DNA from: CAMLIZ01 sp036231905
GTDB lineage: Bacteria > Pseudomonadota > Gammaproteobacteria > Burkholderiales > Burkholderiaceae_C
Reading direction: 5' to 3'
Assembly: GCF_036231905.1 (NCBI RefSeq)
Contig: NZ_JAZARE010000001.1
Coordinates: 372,001-436,000, forward strand
DNA: 64,000 nucleotides
The translations under genes and the position numbers were made by a program. Position 1 is the stretch's first letter, and the number at the start of each line of letters is the position of its first letter. The notes under the pieces were generated by a model. It had not been told where the DNA came from. It saw only the letters and a program-made list of their open reading frames with translations, and did no database searches. Of this stretch, positions 53,518-61,374 are shown piece by piece.

Positions 53518-54927
53518 TCAGGCAGTGGGGTTGGCAGGAGCGCTGAGCACCACGGCCAGTCGGTCGAAAGGGTCGGCGTGGCTGAGCATCAAGGTCGGCG
53601 CCTGCCCGCGTTGCACCTGCGCTGCCGCCAGGGCCAGCGCCAACGGTGCGGCCGCGATGCCCACACTGCCGGTGGCGGCGCCGGCGCAGCGGCATAGCTC
53701 CATCTGGCCGAGTCGAGGCGCCACCTGTTGCAGGGCGTCGAAAAACTCGCTGGTGCGTGAGCGTTGCAGGTCGGTGTCGCTCACCGCGCGCGACAGCTGC
53801 TCCACGGGCACCTGCGACACCTCGATGGCCTGGCGCACCGCCTCGGTGAGCTCGGTGGCGGCCAGGTGGCCCGGCGCATCGGCCGACTTGTCGCGGCGCT
53901 GCGCCGACAGACGATGCAGCTGCACCGCCGGCGCGCCGCCGTCCGCGGCGGGCGTGCTGGTGTCGCGCGCGGGCGGCGCCAGCAACAGCGCGGCAGCCGC
54001 TTCGCCGGGCATCACGCCACTGGGCCGCTGCGCGGTGAAGAGCTGGCCGGCGGCGTCCAGCCGATCGACCAGCGCCTCGTCCACCAGGGATTCGGCGGCC
54101 AGCACCAGCAGGCGGTCGTCCCGCCCGTCGCGGTGGCTCATCACCAGGCGGCGCTCGGCTTGCAACAGCAAGGCCACGCCGCTGCGCACGGCGCTCACCT
54201 CCAGCTGCCAGTCGAAGGCCGGCAGTTGGGCCGCCCATTGCCCGAGCAGTGTGCCGGCCTGCTGGGCGATCGCCGCGCGCGCCTGCGCATCATGGCGTTC
54301 GTCCACGCCCCACAGCAGGTGCAGCGAGGGTTTGGCAACAGGCGCTGCCCGGCGCCGCGTCACCAGCGTGGGATGCTGGGCTTCGGCCTCTTCGGGCGCT
54401 GGCGGTTCGACGGGTGGCGCGGCCTGGTGCAACCACTGCAACACCGGCGCGATGGCCTGCTCGGCGAGTTGAACCGCACGCGCCGGTGCCTCACCCTCGA
54501 TGCCGGTGCAGCGCCGCGAGAACACGCCCAGTCCATCACCGTCGCGGAAGAGCGGATCTAGTTGCACCGGCGGGGGTTCGTTGATCAGCTCCAGGGCGGA
54601 GTCTGTGTCGCCGGCCCCCGGCATTGCAATGCCCTGCGCCAGCACTTGCATCGTGAGCTGCCGCTCTGCCACCGGTGCAGCAGCCGCTGGCGCGGCCGCC
54701 GATGCAGCAGCGCTCGCGCGCGCGGCCTGCGCCAGCGCAGCGCGACGCCAGGCCCAGCGCAGGGCAAGCGCACCACCCACCACCAGCAGCGGCAGCAGCA
54801 CCAGGTACAGCAGGATGTCCTGCGTGTCGATCGCGCGGCGGCTGGTCTGCCACTGCCAGACGACGATGGCCCACACCAGCGCCGTGGCCAACAGCGCCAG
54901 GAACAGCAGGCGGACCAGCTTCAGCAT
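53518..54927 (-). CDS. T6SS-locus membrane protein with ketosynthase-like motifs
   Basis: The 469-residue protein starts with two membrane helices (about residues 5-24 and 38-58) and an Ala-rich linker. From about 200 on, blocks recall the thiolase/ketosynthase fold: RPSGVMPGEAAAALLL (301-316), where ketosynthases have an (R/D)GFxxGEGAAxLxL motif, and RCAGAATGSVGIAAAPLALALAAAQ near the C-terminus, where ketosynthases have a GHTxGAAG motif. I see no catalytic Cys-His-His set, so it is likely a non-enzymatic derivative. It lies between PAAR and tssM, 55 bases before tssM, so a structural role in T6SS is possible. Confidence 0.7.
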   Translation of the reverse strand: MLKLVRLLFLALLATALVWAIVVWQWQTSRRAIDTQDILLYLVLLPLLVVGGALALRWAWRRAALAQAARASAAASAAAPAAAAPVAERQLTMQVLAQGIAMPGAGDTDSALELINEPPPVQLDPLFRDGDGLGVFSRRCTGIEGEAPARAVQLAEQAIAPVLQWLHQAAPPVEPPAPEEAEAQHPTLVTRRRAAPVAKPSLHLLWGVDERHDAQARAAIAQQAGTLLGQWAAQLPAFDWQLEVSAVRSGVALLLQAERRLVMSHRDGRDDRLLVLAAESLVDEALVDRLDAAGQLFTAQRPSGVMPGEAAAALLLAPPARDTSTPAADGGAPAVQLHRLSAQRRDKSADAPGHLAATELTEAVRQAIEVSQVPVEQLSRAVSDTDLQRSRTSEFFDALQQVAPRLGQMELCRCAGAATGSVGIAAAPLALALAAAQVQRGQAPTLMLSHADPFDRLAVVLSAPANPTA

Positions 54928-54943
54928 CGTGTGGCGCCTGGCG

Positions 54944-55210
54944 TCAGATATCGGTGCTGACGGACTGGGTGGCGATCAGCGTCGCACCGCAGGCCGTCTT
55001 GTCACCATGGCGCGCCGCCGGCTTGCCATCGATCAGCATCGTGGGATCGCCACTCACGATCACGGTCGGACCATGATTGCGTTTGGGGCAGGTGACCTTG
55101 TCACCCACACGCGCAATGCGCTTGCCACCGGTGTCGGTGGTGGCCGCGGCTTCGACGACTTCGCCGCCGTGATCCGTCTTGTCGCCCAGCACGATGAAAG
55201 GTCGTCCCAT
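54944..55210 (-). CDS. PAAR-domain protein (T6SS spike tip)
   Basis: The product is 88 residues long and is essentially a bare PAAR domain: MGRPFIVLGDKTDHGGEVVEAA, ARVGDKVTCPKRNHGPTVIVSGDPTMLIDGKPAARHGDKTACGATLI. His and Cys residues that bind the tip metal are present. PAAR proteins cap VgrG and can carry effectors. The ATG at 55210 is set by an AGGAGG site eight bases upstream; a longer frame from 55324 overlaps the peptidase gene. It is followed after 16 bases by the ketosynthase-like gene. Confidence 0.92.
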   Translation of the reverse strand: MGRPFIVLGDKTDHGGEVVEAAATTDTGGKRIARVGDKVTCPKRNHGPTVIVSGDPTMLIDGKPAARHGDKTACGATLIATQSVSTDI

Positions 55211-55235
55211 GATGTGTTCCTCCTCTTCGGGTGTT

Positions 55236-56102
55236 TCAGTTCGCCGGCGCCGTGGCGCGGCCGATGACGCCGGGGCGGCGCAGCTCCAGGTGGCCCAGGT
55301 CCACAATGGACGTCCAGCGCCCACCCCAGCCCAGCCCCACCGATTCCGCCACTTCGCCCATCAGCTCATAACCGCGCTTGGCCCACGGGTCCTTTTCGCT
55401 GATCACCAGCTTGCCGTCGCGGTAGAAGGCGCAGTCGGCCGCCAGGCCGAACTGGTGGTAGCTCTGGAAGGCGCCCGCCTGCGTGACATGGGCGCCGCGG
55501 CTGCGCAGCAGCTCCTGTCGCTCAGGGCTGCGATAGCCCTCCAGCAGGGCCAGCTCGTAGCCGTGTTTTTCACGCATCAGCTTGAACACCAGCAGCAGGC
55601 GCTGGCGGAAGTCGGCATCCAGCGCGGACCATTCGCGGCTGGCGCTGGCCAGCAGCGGACGTTCTGCCTCCACCTCGCGGGTGCTGAACACCTCCGGCGG
55701 CAATGGGGACGGCGGCACCAGTTGCTCACCTTGCAGCAAGGTGGCGATGTGCGGGTCGATGCGGCGCTGCGTGGCCTCGTCATAGCCTTGCAGCCAGCGG
55801 TCCGTGCCCAGCCACAGCGCCAGGATCGAAGGGGCCGCCAACGCGGTAAGCAGCGCGCCCGCGATGGCCCATTCGCGCGTGCCCCACTTCGCCAGCGAAT
55901 GCGCCATGCGTCGCAGGAGACCTTGCAGGCCGGTGGCTGCGGCGCCCAGCACGCCGCCCGCATCGCATGCCGCCTGCCAGCAGCCGCTCACCTGGCGCTG
56001 CGTCCAGCCCAACACGCCGCGCCGCCACGCCGGCAGCACTAGCAAGGCTACAGCTGCAGTGAACAGCAACAGGTAGGCGACGAGCACCAGGCCAAGGTTC
56101 AT
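55236..56102 (-). CDS. TagX-like M15-family peptidase
   Basis: The product has 288 residues with an N-terminal membrane helix (3-24) and a second at about 79-98. The M15 (VanY/DD-peptidase-like) domain follows, from about residue 150: YELALLEGYRSPERQELLRSRG, HQFGLAADCAF with the first zinc ligands His216 and Asp223, and DLGHLELR with the third, His271. Acinetobacter TagX, a related peptidase encoded in T6SS loci, cuts peptidoglycan cross-links to let the membrane complex assemble; the same role is likely here. The PAAR gene follows after 25 bases on the same strand. Confidence 0.85.
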   Translation of the reverse strand: MNLGLVLVAYLLLFTAAVALLVLPAWRRGVLGWTQRQVSGCWQAACDAGGVLGAAATGLQGLLRRMAHSLAKWGTREWAIAGALLTALAAPSILALWLGTDRWLQGYDEATQRRIDPHIATLLQGEQLVPPSPLPPEVFSTREVEAERPLLASASREWSALDADFRQRLLLVFKLMREKHGYELALLEGYRSPERQELLRSRGAHVTQAGAFQSYHQFGLAADCAFYRDGKLVISEKDPWAKRGYELMGEVAESVGLGWGGRWTSIVDLGHLELRRPGVIGRATAPAN

Positions 56103-56210
56103 GGCAGCGCCCTCATCGCCGGCCAGTTGCAGAAGGCTTCAAACAGGTGGTTGGCAACCGGCACCGCATCCCTACAATCGCGCCCCACGCCAAAACACGA
56201 GGAGAGGGAT

Positions 56211-56957
56211 GTGGATGCGCCGCAAGAGAATCGACGTCCGCCTGCGGCGCGCCCCTCGCTGCTCGGCTCCGGAAATGCGGCCGCCACGAAGGGCGACGAG
56301 CTGAAGATCCTGTCCGCGCTGCAGGCTCCCGGCCGCCCGGCAGTGCGATCGAACAGGTGGCTGCCGGTGTCGTTGGGCGTGCTGGCGATCGCGGGCGTCG
56401 CCATGGCGGCATGGCAATACGCGCCCAACTCGCAGGCGGACGCCCCGGTGGTGGCGGCCACGCCGGCCGCCACCGCTGCATCCGCCGCAGCATCGTCGCC
56501 CAGCGCCGTGAAGGTGGCCGCCGCCGTGCCGCTCGCCGCAAGCGCGGCATTGATCGAGAACCTCCCGGCACCCGCAGCGGCAGCGTCCGCGGTGGTGGTT
56601 GCCGCCGCGTCTCCGGCCGAACGCATCGCCTCGGCACCCGCCTCCCCGCTGGCCGCACTGGCCGCTGCCGAACCGGCGGCCAGCGCAGTCACCCCACCGG
56701 CCGTTGCCACGCCGACGCGTGCGGCCAAGCCCGTGAAGCCCGCGGCGCGGCACGGCGACGTGCACACCGCCTCGGCCAAGTCCACGAAGCCGCCCAAGAA
56801 GAAGTCACCCGCCAACGAGCCGGCCAAGGCGCCGCCCGCCGGCAAGGACGCGGATGTGGACCTGCTGGAAGCCATGGTCGCCCATGTGCGCGGCAAGAAC
56901 GCGGTAGCCAAGGGCAAGGCAGCCCCCAGCGCCACGGCCGAGCCGGCCCAGCGCTGA
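56211..56957 (+). CDS. Ala/Pro-rich single-pass membrane protein
   Basis: The 248-residue protein starts with GTG at 56211 behind GGAGAGG. A short basic cytoplasmic part is followed by one membrane helix at about residues 49-67 (WLPVSLGVLAIAGVAMAAW). About 150 low-complexity residues rich in Ala, Pro, Val and Ser then precede a Lys-rich, charged C-terminal tail with DADVDLLEAMVAHVRGK. It looks like a TonB- or FtsN-like periplasmic spacer, but no domain is recognisable. It is the only plus-strand gene between the two minus-strand T6SS operons, and converges with tssL. Confidence 0.6.
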   Translation: MDAPQENRRPPAARPSLLGSGNAAATKGDELKILSALQAPGRPAVRSNRWLPVSLGVLAIAGVAMAAWQYAPNSQADAPVVAATPAATAASAAASSPSAVKVAAAVPLAASAALIENLPAPAAAASAVVVAAASPAERIASAPASPLAALAAAEPAASAVTPPAVATPTRAAKPVKPAARHGDVHTASAKSTKPPKKKSPANEPAKAPPAGKDADVDLLEAMVAHVRGKNAVAKGKAAPSATAEPAQR

Positions 56958-56994
56958 AGCGGCGCACCAGGCGCTGCGCGTTGCGCGTTGCGCA

Positions 56995-57798
56995 TCACGG
57001 CAGCGTGATCGTCACGTTGGCCGCACGCGGGGCGAGCTTCACCAGCTGCGAATACGCCGCCAGTTGCTCCCCGGTGCTGCGCGCAAGGTGCGCACGCAGC
57101 CCGATGAAGGCCAGCAGCCCGCCCAGTGCAAACACCGACACCACCACCCACAGCGGCACGTCGTTGCGCAAGGTGTGGGCCACCCGGTCGGGCAGCAGCC
57201 CGTGCGGTGCAAAGCCCGGGCGTGTGCCCCGCAGGTGGGCGATCTCGTCGCCCAGGCGCACGGTGAGGTAGTTAAGCTTCTCCGTGCCTTCCAGCAGGTA
57301 CTTGCCCTGGAAACCCAGCAGCAGGCACATGTGGAACACCTCCAGCACCTGCAGCTTGGCAGCGCCCTGGCGGCGCAGCTCTTCCAGCTTCTCGAAGAAG
57401 GTCTCGCCGGCCAGCTGGTCGCCGAAGTATTCGAGCTGCAGCGGCCGCAGCTGCCACTCGTCGCGGATCTTGAACTGCGACATCAGCACCGTTTCATCGA
57501 CCAGCGCGCAGAACGCGTACTTGGCGTTGTAGATGTCCTCGGCGCTGCAATCGAGCTTGCGCGTGCCACGCTCGAACTGCGTCAGGAAGTCGCGCAGGCG
57601 CTGGCGAAAGTCCTCGAAGCCCAGCGGCGCATGCCGGTTCTTCAGCAGGAACAGCATGTAGAAGCCGTCGTACATCAGGTCCAGCAGCGAATGCGCATCG
57701 GCGATGAGCACGCCGCTGCGCGGCTGCGGCGCGGTGCCCGGACCGCTGGCACCAAAAAGAGAAGGCGGGTTGCTGGAAGCAGGGGCCATGGTGGACAC
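56995..57798 (-). CDS. tssL: T6SS membrane-complex protein TssL (DotU), short form
   Basis: The 267-residue protein has an N-terminal cytoplasmic DotU domain: LLDLMYDGFYMLFLLKNRHAPLGFEDFRQRL, YNAKYAFCALVDETVLMSQF, and VFHMCLLLGFQGKYLLEG. One membrane helix follows near the C-terminus (VPLWVVVSVFALGGLLAFIGL) and a short periplasmic tail. There is no OmpA peptidoglycan-binding extension; a separate OmpA protein is encoded at 47822. It recruits the baseplate through TssK and binds TssM. The GTG start is one base after the tssK stop; an ATG nine bases later is the alternative. Confidence 0.94.
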   Translation of the reverse strand: MSTMAPASSNPPSLFGASGPGTAPQPRSGVLIADAHSLLDLMYDGFYMLFLLKNRHAPLGFEDFRQRLRDFLTQFERGTRKLDCSAEDIYNAKYAFCALVDETVLMSQFKIRDEWQLRPLQLEYFGDQLAGETFFEKLEELRRQGAAKLQVLEVFHMCLLLGFQGKYLLEGTEKLNYLTVRLGDEIAHLRGTRPGFAPHGLLPDRVAHTLRNDVPLWVVVSVFALGGLLAFIGLRAHLARSTGEQLAAYSQLVKLAPRAANVTITLP

Positions 57799-57799
57799 G

Positions 57800-59149
57800 C
57801 TATTGCGTCACGGCCACCAGCTCGAGCTGGAAGCCCGAGCCGCTGGGGACGTAGAGGGAGATGGACTGCGCCTGCAGCATGCGTTCGTACAGCGCACCGC
57901 GCGGCTCGAGCAGGAAGTAGAAGTGGCCGGGCCGTACCGGGATCGCCGCCGGCACCTGTGGCGCATGCGTGAGGCGCACGCCCGGCATGGCCGACAGCAC
58001 CAGCTTTTCCACGTCGTCCGGCGCACCGAGTTTGAAGCGCAGGGGCACCGCTTCCACCAGCTCGTTGGGCGGCATCGTGCCCGCCACGCCGAGGTACAGC
58101 GCGGTGCTGGCCGTGATCTTCTCGGAATCGAGCCGGCCCTGGTGGAACGACGGCTTGGCCTCCTGCAGCGCGATGGAGAAGCAGCGGGTGGAGATCACCG
58201 CCTCCAGCAGCTCGCGCACGATATGGTCGAGCTTGGCGAACGACGGCCCCGGATTCTCATGCTGGTAGGCCGGCAGGTCAGCCAGCGTGAAGCTGCGCGA
58301 AAAGGTCATCAGCGCACCGGCCAGCTCCAGCAGACGCTCGAACAGCCGCTCCGGATGCAGCTTGGGGTTCTGCAGGTAGTGCGACAGGCCGGCGAAGGCT
58401 GCGCTGGCGGTGTGCAGCAGCCAGAACGAGGCCACGTCGCCGGAGCGGAACTCGATCACGTTCTTCGACGGCTCACGATGGAAGCCGTAGAGCGCGTCCA
58501 CCTTGGCCTGCAGCACATCGAGCAGGCGGCGCAGTGCCGCATGCAGCACCGGTGACGAAGCGATCGACAGCGAGGGCGGCACGAAGCGCGGGTCGAGCTC
58601 GAAATCGCCGGTGGAGGTGCGGCGCAGGCGCAGCAGCGGCAGGTTCACCAGGTGGTCGCGCGGCTCGGTGTCCGCCAGCAGGCGGGCATGTTTGCGCAGC
58701 GTGCTCACCTCGGCTTCCACAGCGCCCGTGAACCAGTCGGGCGCTTGTTCGTTGTGCTGCACGAAGCGCACGCCGCTGCTTGCACCGGCTTCGCCGGGTG
58801 CACTGAAGTTGGAACCCACGCTGCGCAACGGCGGCATCGCGAGGTAGAACACCACGCTGGTGGTGTTGGGCGGAAGCGAGGACAAGGACACCGGCGCGGG
58901 CAGCTCGTCTTCCTGCGGCGCGTTGTAGATCTCGCCGTCGGGCAGCACCACCTGCAGCTCGTTGAGCCGCAGCACGCCGGTTTGCAGCGCATCGGTGGCC
59001 ACCTTGAGCGAGCGCACGCCCCAGGCATAGGGATGCAGCGCGCGGGACATTTCCACCAGGCGCCACTCGTGGTACGCGTCCTGGCGCTGGAAGTGCTGCG
59101 GCCGCAGGAACAAGCCTTCGCCCCACAGCACCTTGGATGACTGCATCAC
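57800..59149 (-). CDS. tssK: T6SS baseplate protein TssK
   Basis: TssK links the baseplate to the TssLM membrane complex. The 449-residue protein has the standard N-terminal shell domain (KVLWGEGLFLRPQHFQRQDAYHEWR, PYAWGVRSLKVATDALQTG) and the C-terminal head that contacts the membrane complex (LVLSAMPGVRLTHAPQVPAAIPVRPGHFYFLLEPRG). The length is normal for the family. It starts 30 bases after the tssJ stop, and its own stop is one base before the tssL start, giving a compact tssJ-tssK-tssL operon. Confidence 0.95.
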   Translation of the reverse strand: MMQSSKVLWGEGLFLRPQHFQRQDAYHEWRLVEMSRALHPYAWGVRSLKVATDALQTGVLRLNELQVVLPDGEIYNAPQEDELPAPVSLSSLPPNTTSVVFYLAMPPLRSVGSNFSAPGEAGASSGVRFVQHNEQAPDWFTGAVEAEVSTLRKHARLLADTEPRDHLVNLPLLRLRRTSTGDFELDPRFVPPSLSIASSPVLHAALRRLLDVLQAKVDALYGFHREPSKNVIEFRSGDVASFWLLHTASAAFAGLSHYLQNPKLHPERLFERLLELAGALMTFSRSFTLADLPAYQHENPGPSFAKLDHIVRELLEAVISTRCFSIALQEAKPSFHQGRLDSEKITASTALYLGVAGTMPPNELVEAVPLRFKLGAPDDVEKLVLSAMPGVRLTHAPQVPAAIPVRPGHFYFLLEPRGALYERMLQAQSISLYVPSGSGFQLELVAVTQ

Positions 59150-59179
59150 TTCACTCTCCTCGTCCGCACACGCTGCCGT

Positions 59180-59842
59180 TCAGGTCTCTCCGCAGCGCGT
59201 GCCTCCCAATCGTTGTGCGTCCAGCTGCGTGCCCACCGGCGCGCCTTGCGCGACAGTCAGCGCGCAGCCATGCGCTCCCAGCACCAGACCGCTTTTTTCA
59301 GCAGCACCGGCATCGAACACGTACTTCCAGCGCTGTGGCGACGGCGCATTGAACAACGCCACCACGCCCACTGCCACCGCATCGCGCGGCACTTTTTCTT
59401 CGGCTTCGTAGCGCTGCCCAGGCACCAGCGTGACCTCGCGCATGTCGAGCACGTCATCACCCAGGACCTCCTTCTCGCGGCCCGGGCTGGCAAAGGCCTC
59501 GTAGGGCGCCTGCAAAAAGGCCGCCGTGCTCTTGAGCTTGTAGATCCGCAGCACCAGCGACAGCGGCTTGTGGGCCGCGTCGTGGTTCAGCTCCTGGCCC
59601 GCGTGCACCCGCAGGGCCACCTTGCGCGGCAGCCTCAACGCCTCCGCCTGCGGCACCTCAGGCAGCTTGGGGGCCTCGGGCTTTTTCAAGCCAGTGGATT
59701 CGAGCAGGCTCTTGGTGAGGTCGCCCAGTGTCTCGTCGGCGACCTTGGTTGCAGCGCACCCTGTCAGCACGGAGAAGGCTGTGACCAAGGGCAACAAACG
59801 CAGTGTGCGCGGGGCGATGACGTGAGCTTGAAAAGACAACAT
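59180..59842 (-). CDS. tssJ: T6SS outer-membrane lipoprotein TssJ
   Basis: The 220-residue protein has a lipoprotein signal with lipobox SVLTGC and lipidated Cys29. The family region follows: VALRVHAGQELNHDAAHKPLSLVLRIYKLKSTAAFLQAPYEAF, DDVLDMREVTLVPGQRYEAEEKVPRDAVAVGVVALF, which is the TssJ beta-sandwich with the loop that binds TssM. The ATG at 59842 is the start that gives the lipobox a normal distance from the N-terminus. It heads the tssJKL operon. Confidence 0.9.
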   Translation of the reverse strand: MLSFQAHVIAPRTLRLLPLVTAFSVLTGCAATKVADETLGDLTKSLLESTGLKKPEAPKLPEVPQAEALRLPRKVALRVHAGQELNHDAAHKPLSLVLRIYKLKSTAAFLQAPYEAFASPGREKEVLGDDVLDMREVTLVPGQRYEAEEKVPRDAVAVGVVALFNAPSPQRWKYVFDAGAAEKSGLVLGAHGCALTVAQGAPVGTQLDAQRLGGTRCGET

Positions 59843-60121
59843 CGCAAGGCCGCTCGGAATGCGCTCATGACCACAACAAAGGCGGCGAGTGTAATGACCA
59901 GCACCCCTGCGCGAACCCCCCACAAGAGGGGTTCGAAGGCACGAGGTCACACGCTTTACTTTGCTTACTTAAGGACACATAAAACACATCCCCACTTCGA
60001 GGGATCGCCTCCCGAAGGGGGATCACAAGGCCACTCGGCGTCGATATATTCCGCTCGCCTTCAACGACATGGAGTTCGTGTCGTGAAGAAGTACAGAAGG
60101 TCTTGTTGAGGGAGAAAGCGC
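59843..60121. promoter_or_regulatory. Divergent promoter region of the T6SS operons
   Basis: This 279-base gap separates tssJ (minus) from the TPR lipoprotein and tssBC genes (plus). Around 59940-60000 it is more AT-rich than its surroundings (ACTTTGCTTACTTAAGG, CATAAAACACATC), as expected for promoters. The best sigma-54-like candidate I saw (GGCAC near 59938) lacks the GC element at the required spacing. No gene is supported here. Confidence 0.45.
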
Positions 60122-60835
60122 GTGTCGCGTGTTGAGTTGTGCACCCCGTCCGGGGCGTTGTCCTTGCGTGTTCCTTTCACACGCGTTCCCCGTGCGGCGC
60201 GGCTTGCGTCCATCGTCCTGAGCGGTGCCCTGCTGGTGGCGTGTGCCAATGCGCCCAAGTCCGCAGACGCCGCACCCCCCCCCTACGAGCAACTGCTCGA
60301 GGACGGCCGCCAGGCCCAGAAGGCCGGCAACAACGTGCAGGCACTGGAAGCCTGGCGCACCGCCGCCAAGCAGAACCCGTCTGCCAAAGAACCGTGGCTG
60401 CGCATGGCGCAGCTGCACTTCGACGCGGCCGACTACGGCAATGCGATCACCGCAGCGCAGGAAGCCATGCAGCGCGACTCCACCGATGCCGTGGCCAACG
60501 GCCTGCTGGCCGTGAGCGGCCTGCGCGTGTCGTCCGCCGCGCTGGCGCGCATGCACACCGACAACCTGCAAGGCTCCACGCGCAACGAGGCCGAAACACT
60601 GGCCAAGACACTGCGCGAACTGCTCGGAGCGCCGGTGCTCGTGCCGCAGCCGGCCACGGCCTCCACGCCGGCCCCGCGCACCGCCCGTGCCGCGGCGCGC
60701 CCCACCGCCGCAGCAGCCTCGGCGGCAGCAGGCGCTGCGCCCAAGGCCGTTGCCGCCAAGCCAACCGACACCGCGCCGGCCGCCAAGCCGGCCGCTCCTG
60801 CGCCCTCGCGCGACCCATTCGGCGCGCTGCGCTGA
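60122..60835 (+). CDS. T6SS-associated TPR lipoprotein
   Basis: The 237-residue protein has a long basic leader and a lipobox GALLVAC with Cys41 as the likely lipidated residue. Residues about 50-160 form two to three TPR-like helix pairs (YEQLLEDGRQAQKAGNNVQALEAWRTAAKQNPSAKEPWLRMAQLHFDAADYGNAITAAQEAMQRDS). The last 70 residues are Ala/Pro/Thr-rich and disordered. The GTG at 60122 has a GAGGGAG site. It is 29 bases before tssB and probably cotranscribed; such lipoproteins are found beside tssBC in other betaproteobacteria, but their function is not settled. Confidence 0.8.
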   Translation: MSRVELCTPSGALSLRVPFTRVPRAARLASIVLSGALLVACANAPKSADAAPPPYEQLLEDGRQAQKAGNNVQALEAWRTAAKQNPSAKEPWLRMAQLHFDAADYGNAITAAQEAMQRDSTDAVANGLLAVSGLRVSSAALARMHTDNLQGSTRNEAETLAKTLRELLGAPVLVPQPATASTPAPRTARAAARPTAAAASAAAGAAPKAVAAKPTDTAPAAKPAAPAPSRDPFGALR

Positions 60836-60864
60836 GCCCTCCACCACCAGCCCAGAGAATTCCC

Positions 60865-61371
60865 ATGGCCAAGAAAGACAGCATCCAGAAGCGGCTCGAG
60901 CGGGTGCGCCCGCCGCGTGTGCAGCTCACGTACGACGTGGAAAAAGGCGACGCCATCGAGCAGAAGGAACTGCCCTTCGTGATGGGCGTGCTGGGTGACT
61001 TTTCCGGCAACCCCAAGGAGCCGCTGCCCAAGCTGCGCGACCGCAAGTTTGTCAACGTCGACCTGGACAACTTCGACGAGGTGATGAAGGGCATCGCCCC
61101 GCGCGCCACCTACCGCGTGCCGAACGAGCTGAGCCCCGAGGGCGGTGAATTCGCCGTCGACATGACCTTCGAGAAGCTGGACGACTTCCGCCCGGAGGCC
61201 GTGGTGGAAAAGGTGGAGCCGCTGCGCAAGCTGCTGGAAGCCCGCACCAAGCTGGCCGACCTGCGCAACAAGCTCGCCGGCAATGAAAAGCTCGAGGACA
61301 TCCTCAACGATGTGCTCACCAGCACCGAGAAGCTGGCCGAGCTGAGCAAGACCACCGCGTCCGAGGAATAA
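60865..61371 (+). CDS. tssB: T6SS contractile sheath small subunit TssB
   Basis: The 168-residue protein contains the family opening SIQKRLERVRPPRVQLTYDVE and ELPFVMGVLGDFSGNP, followed by DRKFVNVDLDNFDEVMKGIAPR, and a helical C-terminal part (EKVEPLRKLLEARTKLADLRNKLAGNEKLE) that mediates sheath contacts. With TssC it polymerises around the Hcp tube and contracts to fire. tssC follows after three bases. Confidence 0.97.
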   Translation: MAKKDSIQKRLERVRPPRVQLTYDVEKGDAIEQKELPFVMGVLGDFSGNPKEPLPKLRDRKFVNVDLDNFDEVMKGIAPRATYRVPNELSPEGGEFAVDMTFEKLDDFRPEAVVEKVEPLRKLLEARTKLADLRNKLAGNEKLEDILNDVLTSTEKLAELSKTTASEE

Positions 61372-61374
61372 GCC

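Noticed and set aside
59930..59960. Sigma-54 promoter upstream of the T6SS operons
   Set aside because: A GGCAC-like element is present, but the GC element is not at the required distance.
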